A DNA stretch of 64,000 bases from SMAG-U1939 sp036376595 (GCA_036376595.1 DASVAA010000227.1:61593-125592), one strand, 5' to 3'; positions 18,099 through 26,631 are shown, counted from the first letter of the stretch. Notes: generated by a model not told the origin, from the letters alone. A program made the numbers and translations.

Positions 18099-18144
18099 TT
18101 GCCTAGCGACTCTTTGCCCGTGTATACTTAGAACATAGATTCTA
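18099..18144 (+). promoter_or_regulatory. Promoter with LexA-like box upstream of the annealing-protein gene
   Basis: TTGCCT (18099-18104), 18 bases, TATACT (18123-18128). Immediately downstream is the inverted repeat TAGAACATAGATTCTA (18129-18144). It differs at one base from the AGAAC-N4-GTTCT pattern of Gram-positive-type LexA boxes and would cover the transcription start. The rest of the gap 17925-18235 shows nothing else. Confidence 0.5.
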
Positions 18145-18235
18145 ATGACATAACCGGATCGCTAGGTCTGGCAGAGAATGGCAGAGTGTCTCCCGTGGGC
18201 GCACCATGGCGTCTGGGAGCTGGAGGAGACCGAGC

Positions 18236-18961
18236 GTGAACGAGCATGAGACTCAGCGGCGGCCGCAGTTCCCCGCGAACTGGCAGATCGCCTCGGACTT
18301 TGACCCCAATGACCACCTGATGCAGCTCAAGGGCCGCGACTATCTCAACGTACAGGCGCGGCTGCTGTGGTTCATCCGCGACCAGCGTGCGCTGATTGTG
18401 GCGGGGTTGTCGCAGATGCCGTACGTGCTGCGCACCGAGCTGGTGGAGCACGATCGCGAGCGCCAGTATGCGCACTTCAAGACCTACGTGCGCGATGTGC
18501 TGGGCAACGAGGCGACGATGTACGGCAGCGAGACGGGTAAGGACTTCGCGGACTACGCAGAGAAGGCCAGCACCAAGTCGCTTGGCCGCGCGCTGCTGGC
18601 GCTGGGCTACGGCACTGCCTTCGCGCCAGAGATGGACGAAGGCGATCGCGTGGTGGATACGCCGCAGCGACACGTGCCGTCCACCCGCGAGCGTCAGGCG
18701 GCGGTGATGCGGGAAGTGCCGGCGCGCGAGCCGGCTGCGAGTGCTGGGGTGCAACGCGAGCCCACGCCGGTGCGCCCGGTGGCGTCGGCTGAGGCCGGCG
18801 GCGAGACGATGGCGACCGAGAAGCAGGTCGCGAGCATCCGCAAGCTCTGCGAGGCGCTGGGCAAGCCCGAGCCGGACGCCGCGACGCTGACGTACAACCG
18901 CGCGCGGGAGCTGCTGACCCAGCTCAGCGGCGAGTACCAGCGCAGCCGGCGGGCGAGCTAG
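18236..18961 (+). CDS. Rad52/DdrA-like single-strand annealing protein
   Basis: A 241-residue protein with the hallmarks of the Rad52-superfamily (DdrA-like) annealing proteins. LMQLKGRDYLNVQARLLWF opens the fold (about residues 29-47). The diagnostic EKASTKSLGRALLALGYG follows, then EGDRVVDTP (about 135-143). A variable linker precedes a C-terminal helical unit ATEKQVASIRKLCEALG like that found at the end of many phage and bacterial annealing proteins. These proteins bind single-stranded DNA and pair complementary strands in repair. I chose GTG at 18236 because GGAGGAG lies seven bases upstream. A glycosylase gene follows, so this may be a small repair locus. Confidence 0.78.
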   Translation: MNEHETQRRPQFPANWQIASDFDPNDHLMQLKGRDYLNVQARLLWFIRDQRALIVAGLSQMPYVLRTELVEHDRERQYAHFKTYVRDVLGNEATMYGSETGKDFADYAEKASTKSLGRALLALGYGTAFAPEMDEGDRVVDTPQRHVPSTRERQAAVMREVPAREPAASAGVQREPTPVRPVASAEAGGETMATEKQVASIRKLCEALGKPEPDAATLTYNRARELLTQLSGEYQRSRRAS

Positions 18962-18980
18962 GGTCCTTGCCTGCCGAAGT

Positions 18981-19003
18981 GGGCGTCCACCGGACGCCCC
19001 TAC
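18981..19003. repeat. Dispersed palindrome GGGCGTCC-ACC-GGACGCCC
   Basis: The most complete copy of the family: GGGCGTCC arm, ACC loop, GGACGCCC arm, followed by CTAC. It sits 20 bases after the annealing-protein stop and could act as a hairpin. Confidence 0.75.
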
Positions 19004-19035
19004 GAATGCTGAGGCGAGGGGGCGCGGCCGACCCC

Positions 19036-19051
19036 TGGCACGCCCCCTGCC
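19036..19051 (+). promoter_or_regulatory. Possible sigma-54 promoter of the Fpg-like gene
   Basis: TGGCACG then CCCC then CTGCC gives GG (19037-19038), ten bases, GC (19049-19050), the -24/-12 layout of sigma-54 promoters with one mismatch in TTGC. It lies 43 bases before the GTG start. The window also encodes a sigma-54 factor. A chance match in GC-rich DNA is quite possible. Confidence 0.3.
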
Positions 19052-19093
19052 AATGCCTCCTTGCGTTGCATTTTCACGCGAGGAGGCGTGCGC

Positions 19094-19906
19094 GTGGCTG
19101 AAGTGCCTGAGGTCGAGATCGCCGTGCGGGACTTGCGCGCGAGCGTCGTGGGCCGCGTGATCGAGCGGGCGGAGGTGCTGTCGCCGAGCGTGCTGCGCTT
19201 CGGCACCCCAGAGGAGTTCGCGCGCACCATCGCCGGCCGGCGCGTGGATGGTGTGCGACGGCGGGCCAAGTGGGTGCTGATGGCACTGGAGGATGACTAC
19301 ACCCTCGCGATCCACTTCATGCTTTTTGGCTACTTGCGGCTGGTGCCCGACGATGCGCCGCGCGCCGCACATACCATGCTGGTGCTGTTTCTGAGCGGCG
19401 AGGAGGAGCTGCGGCTGCTCGACCGGCTGGGCTACGCGCGCGTCGCGCTCGCGCCAACCGCCGAGCTGGATGCGCGACTGGGCCTCGCCACGCTTGGCCC
19501 TGAGGTGCTTGCCGACGACTTCGCGCCCGAGATGCTAGAGGACCGGCTGCGGCGCAAGCGCGTGCCTATCAAGCCGGCGCTGCTCGATCAGCATGTGGTG
19601 GCGGGGCTGGGCAACCGCGATGCCGACGAGAGCCTGTGGCGCGCGAGGATCGGTCCCTCGCGGCCGGCGGGGACGCTCAGCCGCGAGGAGGCCGAGCGCC
19701 TGACACACGCCATGCGCGATGTGTTGCACGAGGGCATCGCCCGGCGCGGCTCAATGCGCGACCTGCGCGGCCGCAAGGGCGAATCGCTCCGGCATCTGGA
19801 CGTGTTCGAGCGCGAGGGCGAGCCGTGCCCGCGCTGTGGTGGGCCGGTCTCGCGCATCCGTCAGAATGGGCGCAACACGTTCTACTGCACTGCCTGCCAA
19901 CAATAG
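19094..19906 (+). CDS. Fpg/Nei-family DNA glycosylase with N-terminal Ala in place of Pro
   Basis: 270 residues matching formamidopyrimidine-DNA glycosylase from end to end. There is an N-terminal EVPEVE, a lysine in RRRAKWVLM (the beta-hairpin lysine), the helix-two-turn-helix segment GLGNRDADESLWRARIGP, and a C-terminal zinc finger (CPRCGG...NTFYCTACQ). The family excises oxidised bases using the N-terminal proline as nucleophile, normally MPE(L)PEVE. Here the GTG start, placed by GAGGAGG seven bases upstream, gives M-A-E-V-P-E-V-E, so the mature N-terminus would be alanine. The loop usually reading GNIYADE is GNRDADE. It may be an altered or non-canonical glycosylase. Confidence 0.88.
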   Translation: MAEVPEVEIAVRDLRASVVGRVIERAEVLSPSVLRFGTPEEFARTIAGRRVDGVRRRAKWVLMALEDDYTLAIHFMLFGYLRLVPDDAPRAAHTMLVLFLSGEEELRLLDRLGYARVALAPTAELDARLGLATLGPEVLADDFAPEMLEDRLRRKRVPIKPALLDQHVVAGLGNRDADESLWRARIGPSRPAGTLSREEAERLTHAMRDVLHEGIARRGSMRDLRGRKGESLRHLDVFEREGEPCPRCGGPVSRIRQNGRNTFYCTACQQ

Positions 19907-19917
19907 CTGAGGACCCC

Positions 19918-20541
19918 TCAATCCCAGTAGCGCTCTTCCTTCCAGGGGTCGGCGCTGTTGCTGTAGCCGCGGATCTCCCAGAAGCCGGGGCGGTCGTTAG
20001 GCATGAACTCCAGTCCGCTCAGCCACTTGGCGCTCTTGTAAAAGTAGAGCTTGGGCACCACCAGGCGCACCGGCCCGCCGTGCTCCGGCTCGATGTCCTG
20101 GCTGTCGTGCTTGAAGGCGATCATCACGTCGTCGTCGTCGAGCGCGCTCAGGGGCAGGTTGGTGGTGTAGCCGGTGAACGAGTGCGCCATCACGAAGCGC
20201 GCATTCTCCGTCGGCTCGGCGCGCTTGAGGATGTCGCGGATGTGGATGCCCTCCCAGCGGTTGTCGTAGCGGCTCCAGGTCGTCACGCAGTGGATGTCGG
20301 TGGTCAGGTCGGCGCGCGGCAGCGCCTGCAATTCCTCCCACGTCAGCTCGAATGGGTGGGCAACCTCACCCCAGACTTTGAAGCGGTACTTCTGGGCATC
20401 AAAGCGCGGAGTTTGCTCATAGCTCAGCACCGGCCACTTCTTGGTGTGGTACTGCCCCGGCGGCAGGCGCGGCTCGCCGTTGGGCAGCAGCTCGTCCTGC
20501 GCCGGGTCGCGCCGGGAGCCTAAGAGACGTGAGAGATCCAT
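19918..20541 (-). CDS. Sulfite-oxidase-like molybdopterin oxidoreductase
   Basis: A 207-residue protein of the SUOX/YedY molybdopterin fold. The cofactor-binding cysteine is in TDIHCVTTWSRYDNRWEG (about residues 81-98), followed by HSFTGYTTNLPL and EHGGPVRLVVPKLYFYKSAKW, which bind the pyranopterin. This short cytoplasmic type, without a signal peptide or dimer domain, is common in actinobacteria and Chloroflexota. The physiological substrate is not known. It ends 12 bases from the convergent Fpg-like gene. Confidence 0.9.
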   Translation of the reverse strand: MDLSRLLGSRRDPAQDELLPNGEPRLPPGQYHTKKWPVLSYEQTPRFDAQKYRFKVWGEVAHPFELTWEELQALPRADLTTDIHCVTTWSRYDNRWEGIHIRDILKRAEPTENARFVMAHSFTGYTTNLPLSALDDDDVMIAFKHDSQDIEPEHGGPVRLVVPKLYFYKSAKWLSGLEFMPNDRPGFWEIRGYSNSADPWKEERYWD

Positions 20542-20765
20542 CTGTGCCCTCCGTTCTCGCCGCGGTTAGGCGGCGCGACATACGCGAGTCTGAGACCACC
20601 GTCTGGTATATAGCGTAGAAGAGATTGTGGAGGTGCGGCGCGCCGTGTAAGCCTGCGCGTTTCGCATCCACACTCTGCTGTACACGCTGTGTGCCACACG
20701 CGCCGTATCGTTACAATACAGTAGAGCGTCATCGGGCGGGAGCCGCAACAGCAGGGAGCTGGACA

Positions 20766-21575
20766 ATGGACCTTGGTCTGCGGGGTAAGACGGCAATCGT
20801 CACCGGCGCGAGCCGTGGCATTGGGCTGGCGATTGCGCGCGCGCTGCATCGCGAAGGCGTGGCGCTGGCGATTGTGGCGCGTCGGCACGAGACGCTGCAC
20901 GCGGCGGCGGCCGCAATCACGAAACACGGCAACGTATCTGAAGCGGCGCAGGGCGCAACGGTCCATCCCATTGTGGCGGACCTGGGCATGCGCGCTGAGG
21001 TCGAGCGTGCGGCGGCGCAGGCCATCGCTCGCCTTGGCCACGTGGACATCTTGGTGAACAACGCCGGCCAGTCGCGCTCCGATAACTTCTTCGAGATGCC
21101 CGAAGAAGCGTTCGAGGGCATCTGGCAGACCAAGGCCTTCGGCTATGTGCGCATGGTGGCGGCCATCGCACCGCATATGCGCGAGCGGCAATCCGGCTCG
21201 ATCATCAACATCATTGGTACCGCGGCGCGCACGCCAACCGAGGACTTCATTGTCGGCAGCATGGTCAACGCGGCGCTGCTGAACTTCACGCGCGGCGTGG
21301 CCCGCATTCTGGCGCGCGATCACGTGCGCATCAACGCCATCAGTCCCGGCTGGACGCTGACCGAGGGCCAGCTCCGCCACTTCGAGATGCAGGCGGCCGC
21401 GCGCGGTGAGTCGCTGGACGACCTGATGCAGCGGGAGGCACGCGCGATCCCGCTGCGGCGGCTGGTGACGATGGATGAGATTGCCGAGATGGCGCTGCTG
21501 CTGGCCTCCGACCACATGCCAGCGATGACCGGCGAAGATGTAATCATCGATGGCGGCGCCACACCGTCCATCTGA
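20766..21575 (+). CDS. SDR-family protein without the usual Tyr-Lys pair
   Basis: A 269-residue short-chain dehydrogenase/reductase. The Rossmann start TAIVTGASRGIGLAIA (about 9-24), NNAGQ, and SPGW are all in place. The catalytic stretch reads IIGTAARTPTEDFIVGSMVNAALLNF where most members have S-x12-YxxxK, so the canonical tyrosine and lysine are missing. A subgroup with GSxxNAAL at this place exists, but it usually keeps a tyrosine in front; here it is phenylalanine. Substrate and activity unknown. The ATG at 20766 has GGGAG upstream. Confidence 0.85.
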   Translation: MDLGLRGKTAIVTGASRGIGLAIARALHREGVALAIVARRHETLHAAAAAITKHGNVSEAAQGATVHPIVADLGMRAEVERAAAQAIARLGHVDILVNNAGQSRSDNFFEMPEEAFEGIWQTKAFGYVRMVAAIAPHMRERQSGSIINIIGTAARTPTEDFIVGSMVNAALLNFTRGVARILARDHVRINAISPGWTLTEGQLRHFEMQAAARGESLDDLMQREARAIPLRRLVTMDEIAEMALLLASDHMPAMTGEDVIIDGGATPSI

Positions 21576-21762
21576 TAACGGGTCAGGGTGCCCTTGCGGC
21601 CCCTGGCGCTCGCCAGTATAATGGCGCCGGTCATCGCCCACGTAGCGTGGCGATCTTCGCCGCGACGGTGCGCGTCTACCGGACGCCGCTCCGGCCGCCA
21701 GCAAGGGATACCCGCTGGCGGTCTGCCGTCGCCATTCGATGCTGAGGAAGGGAACGCCTTTC

Positions 21763-22173
21763 ATGGATCTCAAGGGATCTCACACCTTCGCGTCTGCCTC
21801 GCCCCAGGCAGTGTGGGACGCGCTGCACAACTCGACGACGCTCCAGGCCGCGGCGCCGGCCGCCGATAGCGTGCAGTGGCAGGGCAACAACGCGCTCGCC
21901 ATCACCGGCGGCATTGGGCCATTCAAGGGGTCGCTGGTCGCTAACGTGACGCAACAGACGCCGCCCAGCTCGATGCAGCTCGCCGCCAACCGAGGCGGCG
22001 TCAACGGCGTCGTCACCCTCAATTTGGCCCCGCAGGGCGCCGGCACGCTGCTCAACTACGATGCCAACATCGAGGGCAGTGGGGCTGTCGGGCTTGCGCT
22101 TGGCGCCGTCAAGGGGCTCATCGAGGGCCAGCTCAATTCCTTCCTGAACAACCTCGACAAGCAGATCGGCTAG
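21763..22173 (+). CDS. SRPBCC / CoxG-like protein
   Basis: A 136-residue protein of the CoxG branch of the SRPBCC (START-like) fold. The opening MDLKGSHTFASASPQAVWDALHN matches the typical F-x-V-xxxxVWxxL start, and the end VGLALGAVKGLIEGQLNSFLNNL is the long C-terminal helix. CoxG anchors or helps mature carbon monoxide dehydrogenase in oligotrophs. No cox structural genes are present here, so the ligand is open. The ATG at 21763 begins the fold. A GC-rich hairpin follows the gene. Confidence 0.8.
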   Translation: MDLKGSHTFASASPQAVWDALHNSTTLQAAAPAADSVQWQGNNALAITGGIGPFKGSLVANVTQQTPPSSMQLAANRGGVNGVVTLNLAPQGAGTLLNYDANIEGSGAVGLALGAVKGLIEGQLNSFLNNLDKQIG

Positions 22174-22204
22174 CGCGCATAGTCGCCGCGGCATGACGGA
22201 CGAC

Positions 22205-22231
22205 GGGGGCAGGTTCGCGGGAACCGGCCCC
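22205..22231 (+). terminator. GC-rich hairpin after the CoxG-like gene
   Basis: Nested arms GGGG...CCCC and GGTTC...GAACC with a four-base loop GCGG. The tail CTTCACTGTT is only weakly T-rich, so termination is uncertain. Confidence 0.35.
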
Positions 22232-22369
22232 TTCACTGTTGGAGGCACCGGGTGGACGCGAGGGAGCCGTCTATGCCCGACTGCGAAGGCACGCCCCATC
22301 GAGTCGTACGTTATGCTGTGAGTGCCGCGCCGATCCAATCGCCCGATTGCCGTGTAGGAGGAAGTGCTC

Positions 22370-24160
22370 ATGGTGCCCCAGTCGTCCCGCCCGGTTCGCG
22401 CTTCGTTTGATGTCGCGGCGACTATGCGCGACGGCACGGTGCTGCGCGCCAATGTCTTCCAGCCGGACGACGGCGGTGCGGGACGCTATCCAGTGCTACT
22501 CACGCGCCTGCCGTACGGCAAAGACCTGCCGCTGGGCAGCGCCGCGCTGATCCCTGAGCAGGCAGCGCGGCTGGGTTATGTCGTCGTCGTACAGGACGTG
22601 CGTGGCACCTTCGCCTCCGATGGCGAGTTCTTCCCCATGCTGGCCGAGCAGCGTGACGGTTACGACACGGTCGAATGGGCGGCGCGGCTGCCAGGCGCCA
22701 ACGGCGAGGTCGGCATGTATGGCGTCTCCTACTTCGGGCATACGCAGTGGGCCGCGGCGAGCCAGCATCCGCCGTCCCTGCGGGCACTGCTGCCGATGCA
22801 CACCTGGAACGACACCGGCGCGCCCAACGCCGGCGTTGTGTGGCGCAACGGCGTGCTACAATTTGGCGGCGAGGTGGCATGGCAGCTCGAGATGGCATTG
22901 CCGCAGCTCCCGCGCCGCATTCGCAACGACCCCCAGGCGCTCGCCCGCGCGATCTACGCGCTGACCCGGGAGATCGACCGCCTGCCCACGCAGGGCTTCT
23001 CCGAGCTGCCACTGGATGCCTTCGGTCCTTTCACACGCGCCGGCACGGGTGAGGCTTGGCGCTACTCCATCGAGGCGCGTGAGAATCCGGCGCTAGCGGT
23101 ACAGTCGGCGGTCGCGGCAGCTTACGAGCTGCCGCTGCCGGTCTTCCACATCGGCGGCTGGTACGACCTCTTCCTGGGCGGCACGATCGCCAACTTCCAG
23201 GCGATGCGGGCGGCGGGCAACCGCCGGCAGTGGCTGCTGATCGGCCCCTGGACGCATGGCAACGTCAATCACGTGCAGGGCGACGTGGACTTCGGCTTCG
23301 TCTCCGGCGGGGCGCTGCTCGATTACCAGATCGACCTGATGAGCCTGTCGCTCCAGTTCTTCGACCACGCGCTCAAGGGCGCGGCGAACCTCTTCAATGC
23401 GATGCCGCCGGTCAAGTACTTCCTGATGGGCGCCAACGTCTGGAAGAGCGCCGGCACCTGGCCTCCCGCGGAGGCCGCGACGCAGGCGTGGTATCTGGCC
23501 AGCAGTGGGCACGCCAACAGCCTGCGCGGCGACGGCACGCTCAGTAGCGGGGTGTCCGGTGGACGCCCGACAGGCGCCGAGGCAGTGGATAGCTTCGCGT
23601 ACAACCCGGCGGCTCCGGTGCCGACGGTCGGCGGCGCGCACCAGCTCCCGGCCATCTTCCGCCGCGGACCAGTGGATCAGCGCCCCGTGGAGGAGCGCGA
23701 CGACGTGTTGGTCTACAGCTCGGCCCCGTTGGAGGCGCCGGTGGTGGTCGCTGGGCCGGTCGCGGCGACACTTTACGTCGCGACCGACGCACCCGATACC
23801 GACTTCGTGGCCCGGCTGGTAGATGTGTACCCCGATGGGCGCGCCATCGCGCTGACCGACGGCGTGGTACGGCTCTCGTTGCGTGAGGGACTCCAGACGC
23901 GCGCGGAGGTGCGGTCAGGCGAGGTCTACCGTGTGGAGATCGACCTATGGTCCACCGCCAACGCCTTCCTGCCGGGCCATCGCATCCGGCTGGATGTTAC
24001 TAGCAGCAGCTTCCCGCGCTGGGAGCGCAATCTGAATACGGGCGCTGATTGCGCGCGCTCGACCCAGATGTGCGTCGCGCGCCAGCGCGTGCTCCACGAC
24101 GCCGACCATCCCTCGCACCTCACGCTCTACGTGCTGCCCGCCGAGGATGCGCCAGCCTAG
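22370..24160 (+). CDS. CocE/NonD-family acyl hydrolase
   Basis: 596 residues matching the X-Pro dipeptidyl-peptidase/CocE family. The alpha/beta-hydrolase core has the nucleophile elbow GVSYFGHTQW (serine near residue 122), an oxyanion region VVQDVRGTFASDGEF, and a helical cap. The C-terminal jelly-roll domain (VAATLYVATDAPDTDFVARLVDVYPDGRA and HRIRLDVTSSSFPRWERN) completes it. These hydrolases act on esters or amides such as cocaine, glutaryl-cephalosporins or X-Pro peptides; the natural substrate is open. ATG 22370 has GGAGGA seven bases upstream. A dispersed repeat (23551-23568) is translated as GVSGGRPTG in a loop. Confidence 0.92.
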   Translation: MVPQSSRPVRASFDVAATMRDGTVLRANVFQPDDGGAGRYPVLLTRLPYGKDLPLGSAALIPEQAARLGYVVVVQDVRGTFASDGEFFPMLAEQRDGYDTVEWAARLPGANGEVGMYGVSYFGHTQWAAASQHPPSLRALLPMHTWNDTGAPNAGVVWRNGVLQFGGEVAWQLEMALPQLPRRIRNDPQALARAIYALTREIDRLPTQGFSELPLDAFGPFTRAGTGEAWRYSIEARENPALAVQSAVAAAYELPLPVFHIGGWYDLFLGGTIANFQAMRAAGNRRQWLLIGPWTHGNVNHVQGDVDFGFVSGGALLDYQIDLMSLSLQFFDHALKGAANLFNAMPPVKYFLMGANVWKSAGTWPPAEAATQAWYLASSGHANSLRGDGTLSSGVSGGRPTGAEAVDSFAYNPAAPVPTVGGAHQLPAIFRRGPVDQRPVEERDDVLVYSSAPLEAPVVVAGPVAATLYVATDAPDTDFVARLVDVYPDGRAIALTDGVVRLSLREGLQTRAEVRSGEVYRVEIDLWSTANAFLPGHRIRLDVTSSSFPRWERNLNTGADCARSTQMCVARQRVLHDADHPSHLTLYVLPAEDAPA

Positions 24161-24350
24161 AGTCCTCACTCCCGCCTTTTCTCCGCCTCGGATGCGAGGG
24201 GAGGGGTCTCGTTCCGATGTGCCAGTGAACAGTCTCTACCGACAGCTTCTCCGGCGTCTATCGGCGTCCGAATGAGGTGCGGACGTTGCGTGTGATGCGG
24301 CGCACGTCTTCATATAGTCAGTGCCTACACAAACTCACGCCCAAAACATA

Positions 24351-24973
24351 ATGGACACACCAAACGACATCGAGCCAGCAGACAGAGCAACTGCCGAAAC
24401 CTCGAGCACCGCAAGGGCTGGGGGTGGACGCATCACGAAGTACAACCTCATCGCGGGCCAGAGCATCGAGCGGCTGGCGGCGCTCAGCGATGGCGTGTTC
24501 GCCGTTGCCATGACGCTGCTGGTGCTGGGACTCGCGGTACCGCCGAAGAACACCACGCTGAACGGGAAACCAGTAGAGATCACGAGCGATAGCCTGTTGA
24601 TCCAGGCTCTGGCGCCGGTCGCCTTGCACCTGATTCCCTACGTGATGAGCTTCCTCACTCTTGGCATCTTCTGGGTCGGCCAGCAGACACAACTCAACTT
24701 CCTCAAGCGCAGCAACCGCAACCTGACGTGGATTTATTGGGCGGTGTGCTCTACATCACGCTGCGCTACGCCATGCGCGCTGGGTTGCTCAATGACGAGG
24801 CGAACGAGACGATAACGGGTGCCCTTCTGCGCCGCATCGTCATCGCGCAGGCGCTCTACGCCGCGGGCGCGCTGCTGTGTGCCGTCAGCACCTATCTGAG
24901 CATCGGGGCCATCTTCCTGGTGCAGGTCAATTACGTCATCGCGCCGCGCATCCGGCTGCTCTATCGCCTCTAA
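24351..24973 (+). pseudogene. TMEM175-like (DUF1211) channel gene, disrupted
   Basis: Frame one gives a TMEM175-type start: IERLAALSDGVFAVAMTLLVLGLAVP (helix 1 with the FSDG-like filter motif), then VMSFLTLGIFWVGQQTQLNFLKRSNRNLTWI (helix 2). It then runs into nonsense after about 24735. A second frame continues LLGGVLYITLRYAMRAGLLNDE and a last helix pair to the stop at 24973. Family members have roughly 25-30 residues, including a PFSTALL helix, between these two parts. I therefore infer a deletion that also shifted the frame. TMEM175 proteins are potassium channels in the plasma membrane. Confidence 0.75.
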
Positions 24974-25039
24974 CCGTCTCTGAACAGAAACCAAGCGCGC
25001 GGCCCGGTCGCATCCGTGCGCGGGCCATACATCGAGCGA

Positions 25040-25588
25040 TTACCGGCTCTCGGAATGTCGCGCCTCCCACTCGCGGCGCAGCAGCCCCATGTTGATGATG
25101 TCTACATACTCGCCGGCCACATACTCCGCCTCGCGCTCGCGGCCCTCCTCGACGAAGCCGCCCGCCTTGTAGCACCGGACCGCACGCTGATTATCGGCCC
25201 AGGTGATGAGGCCGATGCGACGGAAGTTCTGGATGCGGAAGGCCCAATCCAGGAACAAACCCAGCGCCTCACGTCCGTACCCCTTGCCAACGTAGGCGGG
25301 GTCGAGAATTGCCATGCCGAAACTCGCCACGCCGGCGCGACGATTGACGCTCCAGGGGTGCAGATTGATGAAGCCGACGAACTTTCCATCCACCTCGATG
25401 GCGAAGTTCGTTTGCTCCTCCTCCTTCTCAGCGTGCTTGTCAAACCACTTCTCGTGCGCTGCGAGCGACGTAGGCTCCCACGAGCCATAGGCCGGCAGCA
25501 CGAGGTCTACGTTGGCCATCAGCTCGTGTTGGCGCTTCACGTCGTCGCGCTCGAATGGCCGCAGGGTGACATGTTGGCCGCGGAGCAT
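25040..25588 (-). CDS. GNAT N-acetyltransferase (RimJ/RimL type)
   Basis: 182 residues of the GNAT fold. An early VTLRPFERDDV strand is followed by FVGFINLHPWSVNRRAGVASFGMAILDPAYVGKGYGREAL, which contains the acetyl-CoA loop GKGYGREA, and then by RIGLITWADNQRAVRCYKAGGFVEEG. The pattern fits the RimJ/RimL/SpeG group that acetylates protein N-termini or small amines. Acceptor unknown. The gene stands alone, 168 bases downstream of the XRE regulator on the same strand. Confidence 0.9.
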   Translation of the reverse strand: MLRGQHVTLRPFERDDVKRQHELMANVDLVLPAYGSWEPTSLAAHEKWFDKHAEKEEEQTNFAIEVDGKFVGFINLHPWSVNRRAGVASFGMAILDPAYVGKGYGREALGLFLDWAFRIQNFRRIGLITWADNQRAVRCYKAGGFVEEGREREAEYVAGEYVDIINMGLLRREWEARHSESR

Positions 25589-25756
25589 AGCAGGTGCCTC
25601 TCCTTCCGATCCCGCGAGACTGCATCGCGTGATGTGTGTGGTGCATGATGGAACGCATCAGTATGCGCTGAGCACCAGCTACAGGTGCCTATCAGGTTTC
25701 TGCCCAGCCTGGGGCGTAGCGGAAGTCCTCCCGAAAAGTCGCGCCACCCGCAACTC

Positions 25757-26464
25757 CTAGGGTATGTCGTCGCCCTCCATGCTCGCCGTCGCCCCCGCCA
25801 CAGCGCGTGCCGGCAGCCGCGGCGCCTGGCTGAGCAGCGCCGCCGCCAGCAGCAGCGCATCGCCGAGGCGCGTAATCCCTGTCCGCTCGGCGAAGGCATC
25901 GGATCGCGCGTAGACCGGCAGCAAGCCGGCGTGCCGCGGCGGCAGACGCACCAGCACCCCCATCCGCACGAGGCCGTCCAGCACTGGCTCGATCTCCGCC
26001 ACCGGCCGCCCCACCGCGCGGCCGACGGTGACGCGCGTGAGCGGCACGCGCAGCGCAGCCTGCTCGATCGCCAGCACAGCCGTCACGACCTCCAGTTCCT
26101 TCCAGCCCAGCCGGACCGGCGAAGGCACCACTGCATCGCCCGCGGCGTCACGATCGGTCGCTAGGGAGCGGACGATCGGTGGCAGCTGCGGCTCGGCGCG
26201 TGCCAGCGCGGGCGTGGCGACGTCGAGGTCCGGGTCGAGCATGTGCGCCAGCGCGCGAAAGCTCGGCAGCGCGCGGGCGAGCGCGGCGAGTGTAGCGCGC
26301 GACGGGTTGAGGGCACTCTCACGGCCCGACTCGAGCTTCGACAGATACCCCTTGGAGAGTCCCGTCTCGGCAGCCAGCGCTGTCAAGCTCTTGCCCGCCA
26401 CCTGACGCGCCGTGCGCAGCAGGTGCGCCCAGCTCAGCTGCCACGCTTCCTGTTCGTCGAGCAT
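25757..26464 (-). CDS. XRE-type transcriptional regulator
   Basis: 235 residues. A helix-turn-helix of the Cro/CI type occupies residues 20-60 (KSLTALAAETGLSKGYLSKLESGRES). A C-terminal region looks like a winged-helix or MarR-like unit (LEVVTAVLAIEQAALRVPLTRVTVGRAVGR and IEPVLDGLVRMGVLVRL). The ATG at 26464 has GAGGCGAGG in front; an in-frame ATG 33 bases upstream lacks a good site. It is divergent from the adenosine deaminase gene and shares its 170-base promoter region, so it could control that gene. Confidence 0.78.
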   Translation of the reverse strand: MLDEQEAWQLSWAHLLRTARQVAGKSLTALAAETGLSKGYLSKLESGRESALNPSRATLAALARALPSFRALAHMLDPDLDVATPALARAEPQLPPIVRSLATDRDAAGDAVVPSPVRLGWKELEVVTAVLAIEQAALRVPLTRVTVGRAVGRPVAEIEPVLDGLVRMGVLVRLPPRHAGLLPVYARSDAFAERTGITRLGDALLLAAALLSQAPRLPARAVAGATASMEGDDIP

Positions 26465-26547
26465 GCGCCTCGCCTCGTCTGTATTCCGCCCACCCACTCT
26501 GTGGCCGGCCAGCCAACACCTTTATTGTAAGACGCTCCTGGCCTGTC

Positions 26548-26577
26548 TTGAACGCGCCGCATGCCCGGTAGTACGAT
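26548..26577 (+). promoter_or_regulatory. Promoter of the adenosine deaminase gene
   Basis: TTGAAC (26548-26553), 18 bases, TACGAT (26572-26577), about 55 bases before the ATG. On the opposite strand TACAAT (26529-26524) is a plausible -10 for the XRE gene, so the two promoters nearly overlap. Confidence 0.55.
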
Positions 26578-26631
26578 AGAGCGCACGTATCGTCAGATAG
26601 GCGGCTGTGTGTGAGAGGAGAAGAAGAGAGC

